A DNA stretch of 7,307 nucleotides from Candidatus Stygibacter frigidus (lineage in GTDB: Bacteria > Cloacimonadota > Cloacimonadia > Cloacimonadales > TCS61), in assembly GCA_030765325.1 (NCBI GenBank), contig JAVCCT010000371.1:1-7307 (forward strand). The letters are read 5' to 3'. This document shows positions 1 to 6,427 of this stretch, piece after piece. Position 1 is the first letter of the stretch; each line of letters begins with the position of its first letter. The notes under the pieces are model-generated. The model saw only the letters and a program-made list of their open reading frames with translations, was not told where the DNA came from and ran no database searches. The position numbers were made by a program, and so were the translations under genes.

Positions 1-30
1 AGTTATTAATAAAATGATTCTGATTTTCAT
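1..30 (-). CDS. N-terminal fragment of a probable exported protein (runs off the left edge)
   Basis: Reading the minus strand from base 30, an ATG starts immediately after the TAG stop (33-31) of the upstream barrel-like gene, with no base between them. The ten visible codons encode MKIRIILLIT: two early basic residues followed by a hydrophobic run, as at the start of a Sec signal peptide. A weak purine-rich stretch (GAAGAAGAA) in the last codons of the upstream gene could serve as ribosome binding site, but it also encodes that gene's acidic C-terminus, so it is poor evidence. The arrangement suggests translational coupling and a shared transcript with the upstream gene. Family and function cannot be read from ten residues, and a chance short ORF is possible. 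Confidence 0.5.
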   Translation of the reverse strand, partial: MKIRIILLIT

Positions 31-1032
31 CTATTCTTCTTCAAGCAGTCTTTTTAATCTTTCTAATTCTTCTTCTGTATTTTGCCTTTGCCGTTTTAAC
101 TCCTGAAGTTCCTCAAACATTGGCAAATCTTCATATACAGAATTATCTTCACCCGGCAGGACATTTTCTACTATTACTCGCCTTTCTATCAAGGGAGATA
201 TAGTTTTATAATAACTATAGTAATCCTGCCTGTCATTAACCTTCTGTTCAGAGAATCTATCCAGAGTATAAACTATATTTAAACCGGCATTTATGCTACC
301 CTTATCAAATACAAATTTGAGGGCTTCTTCCATGCGGAAGATACTGAATTGATAAGTAAAGTGTCTCGAATAGATATTTAATCCTGCATTGATATTCTCA
401 CCATCTACTTCACTGTATAAACTCAAAAACCTGGTAGGTTTAAAATCCACACCCAAAAAGATACCATTTAAATATTTTGCTATAGTGCCTTCACCTTTAA
501 ATCTTCTTAATCCCCAGCCCAAATAACCTGATAGTTCTATATATTCAAGACCTGTAATATTAGAAACCAATATTGCCGTTTTGGAAAGAACAGCAAAAGG
601 CGAATTTTTGATCAGATCATCTTCGCTGCCCACCAGCCCTTCTGTATAATTTGGATGATTTCCATTTTCTACAGAAGAAAATACATTAGTAAGACCTATT
701 GCAAGTTGTGGGATGCGTTTTTTTTCTTTAAGCAACTGCAATTTGAAGTTCATATAAGGAACCCCATAACTATTCAGTACAAAACCTACTTCACCGTAGT
801 CATATAGACCCAGATTAATATTTGCAATAGCATTAAAAAAGATATCTGTTTTACCACTATTATTCACATTTGTGATCCCCGGAGCAAAAGCTACACTAAT
901 TGTTGCCATTTTATGTGGTAAAATATAAGCATCAGGGATATTTATTTTATTACCCTGTAAGCTATAAGGTATGGCAAATAATTGCGAACCCGTAATCATC
1001 AGAAAAAATATATATATCAGGACTTTCTTCAT
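31..1032 (-). CDS. Exported YjbH-like predicted outer-membrane beta-barrel protein with C-terminal coiled coil
   Basis: The 333-residue product begins with a clear signal peptide: MKK, a hydrophobic core (residues 4-14), and a likely cut after LFA at residue 20. Residues about 21-280 alternate hydrophobic and polar or aromatic residues in short stretches, as in a beta-barrel. The opening GNKINIPDAYILP (27-39), a middle IPQLAIGLTNVF (107-118) and the SLYSEVDGENINAGLNI segment (204-220) resemble the YjbH/exopolysaccharide-associated barrel pattern of an N-terminal 'N-x-P-x-A' and an 'E-x-D-G-x-x-x-N-x-G-L' strand. That family call comes from remembered pattern, not a search. Residues about 304-333 form a charged heptad-like helix rich in E, L, K and R, a likely periplasmic coiled coil. 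Start: the ATG fits the signal peptide, and GGGGAG lies 11 bases upstream (1049-1044), a rather long spacing. The next gene's ATG touches this gene's TAG stop. The gene is divergent from yraN. Function is unknown; envelope or polysaccharide export is only an inference. Confidence 0.65.
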   Translation of the reverse strand: MKKVLIYIFFLMITGSQLFAIPYSLQGNKINIPDAYILPHKMATISVAFAPGITNVNNSGKTDIFFNAIANINLGLYDYGEVGFVLNSYGVPYMNFKLQLLKEKKRIPQLAIGLTNVFSSVENGNHPNYTEGLVGSEDDLIKNSPFAVLSKTAILVSNITGLEYIELSGYLGWGLRRFKGEGTIAKYLNGIFLGVDFKPTRFLSLYSEVDGENINAGLNIYSRHFTYQFSIFRMEEALKFVFDKGSINAGLNIVYTLDRFSEQKVNDRQDYYSYYKTISPLIERRVIVENVLPGEDNSVYEDLPMFEELQELKRQRQNTEEELERLKRLLEEE

Positions 1033-1060
1033 TTTATATCTGTCTCCCCATTTTTTTGAA

Positions 1061-1088
1061 GAAATAATTTCCTTATTCTCAAAGTCAA
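1061..1088 (-). promoter_or_regulatory. Candidate sigma70-type promoter for the YjbH-like gene
   Basis: In the 71-base divergent gap, the minus strand carries TTGACT (1088-1083, five of six matches to the -35 consensus). After 16 bases comes TATTTC (1066-1061), a weak -10. The position suits transcription of the barrel-like gene starting at 1032. The -10 is poor, so this rests mainly on the -35 box. No comparably good promoter is visible for yraN on the plus strand. Confidence 0.3.
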
Positions 1089-1103
1089 GTTATTTTTTAT
1101 TAT

Positions 1104-1478
1104 ATGAGTAAATATATAAAGAAAATTAAAGGAGCTAAGGGAGAAAAAACAGCTTTACGCTATTTGAAAAAGCTGGGTTATAAAATAATTGAGCGTAATT
1201 TTCTTTGCAAAACAGGGGAAATAGATATAATCGCCTATGACCACAAAAATGAGGAGCTGTTATTTGTTGAAGTTCGCTTCAGGCAATCAGGTATAGATGA
1301 TGCTATTGCCAGTATCAATTATAATAAACAACTCAGGATCATTAAGGCTGCCAGATATTACCTGCTGATCAATCCGGAATATTCTGAATCATTTACCCGT
1401 TTTGATGTAATTGCCCTATCTCATGACCCCCAAAACAAATGGGAGATCAAACACATCCTCGATGCCTTTCGCACCTGA
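1104..1478 (+). CDS. yraN: YraN/UPF0102 family nuclease-fold protein
   Basis: This 124-residue protein has the usual length and motif order of the YraN (UPF0102) family, which shares the restriction-endonuclease/Holliday-junction-resolvase-like fold. Visible motifs are G-AKGE with A17 and L21 (residues 10-21), GYKIIERNF (25-33), GEIDIIA (38-44), FVEVRFR (54-60), K75, the A82-x-x-Y85-L87 helix, RFDVIAL (99-105) and a closing ILDAF (118-122). Candidate metal and catalytic residues are E14, D41 and E56. Position 58 is Arg rather than the Lys of a classic E-x-K motif, a variation also seen in other YraN proteins. The biological role of the family is not settled; a part in DNA processing is inferred from the fold. 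It is the only plus-strand gene here. Its ATG is chosen because the GxxGE motif follows at the normal distance. There is no recognisable SD sequence: the bases before the ATG are almost all A and T. Its TGA stop directly touches the stop of the convergent GWxTD gene. Confidence 0.9.
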   Translation: MSKYIKKIKGAKGEKTALRYLKKLGYKIIERNFLCKTGEIDIIAYDHKNEELLFVEVRFRQSGIDDAIASINYNKQLRIIKAARYYLLINPEYSESFTRFDVIALSHDPQNKWEIKHILDAFRT

Positions 1479-2876
1479 TTATTCCAGCAATCGCTCATCG
1501 AAATCATAACCGAGATATTTTTTCCAATCTACTTGTGTGGTTTCGCCATCATTATCATCTGAGCTATAAATTAATTTGTAATCTCCAGAAGTCAATTGGT
1601 CGATAAATATATATGTTGAATTTCTATCCATCCGATATTTCCATATTTCATAATTCTTCACAGTATATTTATTATAGTAATAAGCTGTGGCTCTTTCATC
1701 TTGAGAATAATCCGATGATTCCGAAAATTCATTTTCTCCCAGATTGGTTGTAAGCTTCCTAATTTCATAAGGTTTGCCACATTTTATGTATATCCTTCCC
1801 ATATCAGATGTCCAACCCGGTTTGAAGTGGCTGTAAAACTGATTTGCATATTGAATTCTTGATTTTACCTGATCCAGGAATTCATTTTCTTCCGTAGCTG
1901 GATTGGGATCCTGAGAATACCAGAATTTATTCAAATAGTTTGATTTACCGTCTAAATTAAGAGTTTTAAACACATTTTTATCACTGCTGTTCATAAAATA
2001 ACTTACAAGTTTGATATCGTCATCCAGCTCAGAGAAAAGTCTTATATTGACAGATTTTCTTGATTTCACACAGAAATAATCCTCTACCTGTTCCTTTCTG
2101 TAAGCTATTTTATCTCGATAATTCATGATCAGAGTATAATATCCATCTTCATAGCCTTCTAACAATATGCTATCCTGGATACTAATTATGTCTGCAATTT
2201 CACCGCTCAGTTCATTCTTTATTGAATCAATCAGAGTATCACCAGATTTCACTAATATTTCCTGTTCCAGTTGATATTTGCCGTTTTCATCTTCAAATAG
2301 ATTCCTGATTTGCTGATAATATTCAAAATAACCATTTTCTGCCCGAAATGTATGATTGGGCATTACTTGAAAAAGTTGATCTCCCCGATGAAATTTTACC
2401 AGATAATCCGTGGTATCCCTATTCACAAAACTGCTTAATTCCAGATCACTTAATAATCCATCAATATCAAGAGGAACTAAGTCATATTGCCATAAATATG
2501 AACTTTCTGTGTGAGTATCAATAAAATCTACAGACAAATGAAAATCATAAGCAGGCAGGGTCAGAGTTATTTTATCCAGATACATTTCATCACTGAAAAC
2601 CTTTGTTGCATCGCTGATGATCACTTTATTCGTAAAGGATTCATTCTTGATCGATTTTTCTCCCAGCATGATAGAGATATCCACAAATATCTCCGCTTCA
2701 TATCCATATTGCTGTTTAATAAAATCAACTGCATTATAGGAAAACGAGTAATTGATCTCAACCTGAGTTTTGTTATCATCACCAAAAAAGCGATTACTGT
2801 CCACAAATATGCTTAATTGTTCAGCAAGTAGCATGCTGCTTATCAATAACAAAATTACTATTATAAAATTTCTCAT
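1479..2876 (-). CDS. Secreted GWxTD-motif domain protein
   Basis: The 465-residue product starts with a signal peptide (MRN, hydrophobic residues 4-17, likely cut after LLA at 18) and lacks other obvious membrane segments, so it is probably periplasmic or outer-membrane attached. No lipobox cysteine is seen. Residues about 20-300 are beta-rich and unlike anything I recognise. Residues about 315-435 match the GWxTD domain seen in FCB-group, Acidobacteria and Gemmatimonadetes proteins: FW at 318-319, DPNP at 323-326, NEF at 331-333, R340, AN at 344-345, GWTSD at 354-358, GRIYIKCGKP (360-369) and EIWKY (410-414). The signature reads GWTSD, with Ser for the usual Thr. The biochemical function of this domain is not known to me. 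The gene follows dnaE after 8 bases, and its SD overlaps the dnaE stop, so it is expected to be co-expressed with dnaE. The C-terminus abuts the convergent yraN stop with no spacer. Confidence 0.85.
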   Translation of the reverse strand: MRNFIIVILLLISSMLLAEQLSIFVDSNRFFGDDNKTQVEINYSFSYNAVDFIKQQYGYEAEIFVDISIMLGEKSIKNESFTNKVIISDATKVFSDEMYLDKITLTLPAYDFHLSVDFIDTHTESSYLWQYDLVPLDIDGLLSDLELSSFVNRDTTDYLVKFHRGDQLFQVMPNHTFRAENGYFEYYQQIRNLFEDENGKYQLEQEILVKSGDTLIDSIKNELSGEIADIISIQDSILLEGYEDGYYTLIMNYRDKIAYRKEQVEDYFCVKSRKSVNIRLFSELDDDIKLVSYFMNSSDKNVFKTLNLDGKSNYLNKFWYSQDPNPATEENEFLDQVKSRIQYANQFYSHFKPGWTSDMGRIYIKCGKPYEIRKLTTNLGENEFSESSDYSQDERATAYYYNKYTVKNYEIWKYRMDRNSTYIFIDQLTSGDYKLIYSSDDNDGETTQVDWKKYLGYDFDERLLE

Positions 2877-2880
2877 AATA

Positions 2881-2886
2881 TCTCCT
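2881..2886 (-). promoter_or_regulatory. Shine-Dalgarno of the GWxTD gene, overlapping the dnaE stop codon
   Basis: On the minus strand the dnaE TAG stop (2887-2885) runs straight into AGGAGA (2886-2881), followed by 4 bases and the GWxTD ATG at 2876. The A and G of the dnaE stop are part of the ribosome binding site. This fixes the start of the downstream gene and implies that ribosomes finishing dnaE can reinitiate on it. Confidence 0.8.
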
Positions 2887-5800
2887 AATTTAATTCCAAT
2901 TTAGGTTGTTTACCGGTAAAATCAATTAATTCCTTTAAAAAAGCCTCTGTCAGCTTTATCTTTCGGTTTGTTTTACACAGCAATTTATTGAATTCCTTTG
3001 TTTTAAGATTGATCTCCAAAGTAATTGATTGTTCTGCATCTGAATTTATCATGATCAGATTACTTAAATCATCGTTGATCATTTTCTCTTCAAGATCCAG
3101 TTTCAATATTCCGGTTTGACCATTAGGGAAATCCTTAAGGTCATATATCCTGTCTGGTAATAATCTTGCTCCCCCATTATCTTGAGATTGGATTGAACCT
3201 TCGATCAGATAGGCACTTCCCTTAATAAGTTTTTTGATATGGCGTTGAAAGTTATCTTTATATAAACCTAATTCAAATTTTCCAGTCCTATCTTCCAATT
3301 CCACGATAGCATAGGGTTTATTATGTCTATTAGTTTTGGTTGATATAGAATTCACCAGCCCAGCCATTATAACACGATAAGAAACGTAACCTGCACTATC
3401 AAGCGAGGTGGCATCATAATTAACAACAGAATTGATTGTATTTTTATATTTCGCTAAAGGATGACCTGACCAGAAAAAGCCTAATACTTCCTTTTCCTTC
3501 TGCAAAATCTCATTAGAACTCCATTCCTGCATTTCTGGGAGTTTGGGCATTACTTCCACATTTTCCTCTTCTGCAAAATCCTCAAATAACGTCAATTGAC
3601 CACGCATCTTCTCCTGATAAACTGAAGCTGCAAATTCTATTGCCTGTTCTACTACGCTATAATTCTGTGCTCTATTACCTTCCAGATCATCAAAGGCACC
3701 GGCGGCTATAAGGCTTTCTACCACCGCCTTATTTACCGTTTTGGAATCAGCCCTGGCACACAGATCCCAAATATCTTTATATGCACCATTTTCATTCCGT
3801 TCTTCAATTATTTTGCCCACTGCTGCCACACCCACATTCTTAATACCTTTCAAGCCATATAATATCTTATTCTCTTTCACAGAAAATTCCACTTCACTTA
3901 AATTGATATTGGGTGGAATTACTTCAATATCCATTCTTCGGCAAACTTCTATTTGACGTGGAATTTTTGCCGGGTCTTTTTCTTCAGACATTAATGCTGC
4001 CATAAATTCCACCGGGTAATGCGCCTTCAAATAAGCTGTTTGATAGGCAATATAAGCATAGCATGCTGCATGGCTCTTATTAAAAGCATATTGGGCAAAA
4101 CTTTCAAATTCAGACCAGATGAGCTTGATCTTATCCAGCTTTACTCCATTATCCTGCGATCCTTTCTCAAATTTTACATACAGCTCTTCCATCTGCTTCT
4201 TTTTTTTCTTACTCATAGCTTTTCGCAATAATCCAGCTGTAGCACTGTCAAATAGAGCAAGATCTTTGGATACCTGCATCACCTGTTCCTGATAGACAAG
4301 CACACCATAGGTATCCTTCAATGATTTCTCCATTATTGGATGTGAATAAGAGATCATTTCCTTGCCATGTTTACGGTTAATGTATTTATCTATAAATTGC
4401 ATGGGACCTGGTCTATATAGTGCCACCATGGCAATAATATCATCAAATCTATTGGGGTTTAACTTTTTTAGAAATTTCTTCATCCCATCTGATTCCAATT
4501 GAAATACTCCGTCAGTTTCTGCTCTGGATAATAATTCGTAAGTTTCTTTATCATCCAAATGCAGTTTCTCAATATTAAAAGTTATTTCATGATTCAACTT
4601 GATCAAATCAACAGTTTTTCGGATCAGAGTTAAGGTTTTTAAGCCTAGAAAATCCATTTTAAGCAATTTCAAATGCTCCAACCATTTACCTTCATACTGC
4701 ACAAGAATTGTCCGTTCACCCTTGCCTTTTTGAGTACTCATTGCCAGAGGCACATAGTTACTCAAATCATTTGGAGCTATCACTACTCCCGCAGCATGGA
4801 TACCTGTCTGGCGTATCAAACCTTCCAATACCTTACCTATCCGGTAAATGCGAGTATAAATGGGATTGCCATCTATCAATTGACGCAGCTCAAGATTCTC
4901 TTTATAGGCTTTCTCCAGCGTCATTTTGGCTTCGGCAGGTATCAGTTTGGCAAGTTTATTTGCTTCAGGAATGGAAACATCCAGAACTCTGGCAATATCA
5001 CGCACCACCGTTTTGGCTCCCAAAGTTCCAAAAGTAATGATCTGGCACACACATTCACTGCCATATTTTTCATTCACATATTCAATTACGCGCTCTCTTC
5101 CTTCGGAATCAAAATCAATATCAATATCCGGCATTTCAGCTCTGCTCAAATTCAGGAATCTTTCAAATAAGAGATTATATTTCAACGGATCAAGCTCAGT
5201 GATCTCCAGTAGATATGACACAATACTCCCTGCTGCTGAGCCTCTGCCAGGTCCTACTGGAATATTCTCTGCCCGTGCGGCGTTTATAAAATCCCTTACG
5301 ATCAGGAAATAATCATTAAACCCCATCTTATTAATGATCTGCAGCTCATAATCCAGTCGTTTCTGGATTTCTGGAGTTATTTCCTCATACCGTTTGGGTA
5401 TAGCGTCGTAGCATAAAGATTTAAGATATTCTGCTGAATCATCATTATAATCAGGAGGTAACTGCATCTTGGGAAATAGAAATTTGTCATAATCAAGTTT
5501 AAGCTCTATTTGCTCTGCTATTTTCACAGTGTTATCATAAGCCTGCCCCAGCTCGGGAAACAGTGAACGCATCTCTAATTCACTTTTGAAGTACAACTGG
5601 TCTGTGCTATAGCGCATCCGGTTAATATCAGTTTCTTTTTTACCCATCTGAATACATAATAAGATGTCATGAGCTTCCCGATCTTCTTTATGCAGATAAT
5701 GGCAGTCATTAGTAACCACCATTTCAGTATTAGTTTTTTCTGCCAAATCAATAAGTAAGGGTATGGCGGTCAGTTCTTTATCTATACCATGATTCTGCAG

Positions 5801-6313
5801 CTCTATATACAGATTATCTCCGAATATCTCTTTATATTCCATAAGTGAATTATAGGCATCTTCATTTCTGCCAGCTATAAGTAAAGAAGGGATTTCGCCT
5901 TTAATGCACGCTGTAAGACAGATAAGCCCTTCATGATATTGGCGTAGAAGATCCTTTGTAATCCTCGGTTTATGATAAAAACCGTCTCGAAATGATATTG
6001 TGCTCAGTTTACAGAGATTCTTATAACCTTGATGATTTTTTGCCAGAAGTACCAGATGATGTCTTGTCTGTTGCTTACTGTCTATATCATCATAATTTCC
6101 CCGAATTATATATGTTTCTATCCCGATGATTGGCTTGATACCCACTTTCTTGCAGGACAGATAAAAATCAATCGCCCCAAACATATTACCGTGATCTGTT
6201 ATCGCTAGTGCTTCCATACCCATTTCCACAGCTAATTCCGCCATTCTGTCAACCCGACAAGCTCCATCTAACTTGCTGTATTGTGTATGATTATGTAAAT
6301 GAACAAATGCCAT
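2885..6313 (-). CDS. dnaE: DNA polymerase III subunit alpha (DnaE1), replicative DNA polymerase
   Basis: This full-length 1142-residue C-family polymerase catalyses chromosome replication as the alpha subunit of the Pol III holoenzyme. Domains in order: PHP (about 1-270) with HLHNHT (5-10), LDG (15-17), TDHGN (39-43), TACIKGE (134-140) and NDCHY (202-206); polymerase core with VGPGRGSAAGS (353-363), MPDIDIDF (394-401) and MDFLGL (553-558), giving catalytic Asp 396, 398 and 554 by comparison with E. coli D401, D403 and D555; RFDDIIAMVALYRPGPM (622-638); helix-hairpin-helix around LKGIKNVGVAAVGKI (821-835); clamp-binding motif QLTLF (906-910); OB fold about 975-1060; and a short C-terminal domain. 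All nine PHP metal-ligand positions appear retained. The ATG starts the canonical 'MAFVHLHNHT' and is preceded by AGAAGGG 7 bases upstream. No intein or frame break is seen. The gene lies downstream of an lptD-like gene with its own candidate promoter, and leads into the GWxTD gene. Residues 702-706 are a Lys run encoded partly by eight consecutive A. Confidence 0.98.
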   Translation of the reverse strand: MAFVHLHNHTQYSKLDGACRVDRMAELAVEMGMEALAITDHGNMFGAIDFYLSCKKVGIKPIIGIETYIIRGNYDDIDSKQQTRHHLVLLAKNHQGYKNLCKLSTISFRDGFYHKPRITKDLLRQYHEGLICLTACIKGEIPSLLIAGRNEDAYNSLMEYKEIFGDNLYIELQNHGIDKELTAIPLLIDLAEKTNTEMVVTNDCHYLHKEDREAHDILLCIQMGKKETDINRMRYSTDQLYFKSELEMRSLFPELGQAYDNTVKIAEQIELKLDYDKFLFPKMQLPPDYNDDSAEYLKSLCYDAIPKRYEEITPEIQKRLDYELQIINKMGFNDYFLIVRDFINAARAENIPVGPGRGSAAGSIVSYLLEITELDPLKYNLLFERFLNLSRAEMPDIDIDFDSEGRERVIEYVNEKYGSECVCQIITFGTLGAKTVVRDIARVLDVSIPEANKLAKLIPAEAKMTLEKAYKENLELRQLIDGNPIYTRIYRIGKVLEGLIRQTGIHAAGVVIAPNDLSNYVPLAMSTQKGKGERTILVQYEGKWLEHLKLLKMDFLGLKTLTLIRKTVDLIKLNHEITFNIEKLHLDDKETYELLSRAETDGVFQLESDGMKKFLKKLNPNRFDDIIAMVALYRPGPMQFIDKYINRKHGKEMISYSHPIMEKSLKDTYGVLVYQEQVMQVSKDLALFDSATAGLLRKAMSKKKKKQMEELYVKFEKGSQDNGVKLDKIKLIWSEFESFAQYAFNKSHAACYAYIAYQTAYLKAHYPVEFMAALMSEEKDPAKIPRQIEVCRRMDIEVIPPNINLSEVEFSVKENKILYGLKGIKNVGVAAVGKIIEERNENGAYKDIWDLCARADSKTVNKAVVESLIAAGAFDDLEGNRAQNYSVVEQAIEFAASVYQEKMRGQLTLFEDFAEEENVEVMPKLPEMQEWSSNEILQKEKEVLGFFWSGHPLAKYKNTINSVVNYDATSLDSAGYVSYRVIMAGLVNSISTKTNRHNKPYAIVELEDRTGKFELGLYKDNFQRHIKKLIKGSAYLIEGSIQSQDNGGARLLPDRIYDLKDFPNGQTGILKLDLEEKMINDDLSNLIMINSDAEQSITLEINLKTKEFNKLLCKTNRKIKLTEAFLKELIDFTGKQPKLELN

Positions 6314-6320
6314 TATTTTT

Positions 6321-6327
6321 CCCTTCT
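6321..6327 (-). promoter_or_regulatory. Ribosome binding site of dnaE
   Basis: AGAAGGG on the minus strand ends 7 bases before the dnaE ATG. It is a well-spaced Shine-Dalgarno sequence and supports the chosen start, which also coincides with the conserved N-terminus of the PHP domain. Confidence 0.7.
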
Positions 6328-6343
6328 AAGTTTCTCTATGTGT

Positions 6344-6373
6344 GAAATATTGTTCGCTTGCTTATCTTGTCAA
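6344..6373 (-). promoter_or_regulatory. Candidate sigma70-type promoter for dnaE and the GWxTD gene
   Basis: The 114-base gap between the lptD-like stop and dnaE has a perfect TTGACA -35 box on the minus strand (6373-6368). Downstream are two overlapping -10 options: AATATT (6351-6346, spacer 16, four of six matches) or TATTTC (6349-6344, spacer 18, three of six). Either would give a leader of roughly 25-35 bases containing the dnaE SD. No GC-rich hairpin with a U-tract is visible after the lptD-like stop, so read-through from upstream may also contribute. Confidence 0.5.
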
Positions 6374-6427
6374 AGAAAATCAAAATATAAATTTCGCAGC
6401 TTTCACATTTTTCACCAATTACCAAAC

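Noticed and set aside
1459..1501. Inverted repeat TCGATG/CATCGA as a shared bidirectional terminator
   Set aside because: The stem is only 6 bases with a 31-base loop and no flanking T-tract in either direction, so it does not look like an intrinsic terminator.
2511..2816. Plus-strand 101-residue ORF and the minus-strand 61-residue ORF within the GWxTD gene
   Set aside because: Both are alternative-frame shadows of the N-terminal part of the GWxTD gene and show no domain-like composition of their own.
4199..4210. The A-run in dnaE as a real frameshift mutation or pseudogene
   Set aside because: The zero frame continues through the run into conserved polymerase sequence to a normal C-terminus, so the gene is intact.
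3741..4231. Plus-strand 71- and 70-residue ORFs opposite dnaE
   Set aside because: They are antisense to the conserved C-terminal half of the polymerase and their composition reflects reverse-complemented dnaE codons.
4673..5312. Plus-strand ORFs of 165, 109 and 128 residues
   Set aside because: They lie entirely antisense to the conserved polymerase core of dnaE, in overlapping frames, without signal peptides, recognisable domains or ribosome binding sites.
6380..6427. Intrinsic terminator after the lptD-like gene
   Set aside because: The region is AT-rich with short imperfect repeats (TTGGT-AA-TTGGT and two GTGAAA copies on the minus strand), but no GC-rich stem followed by a U-run is present.
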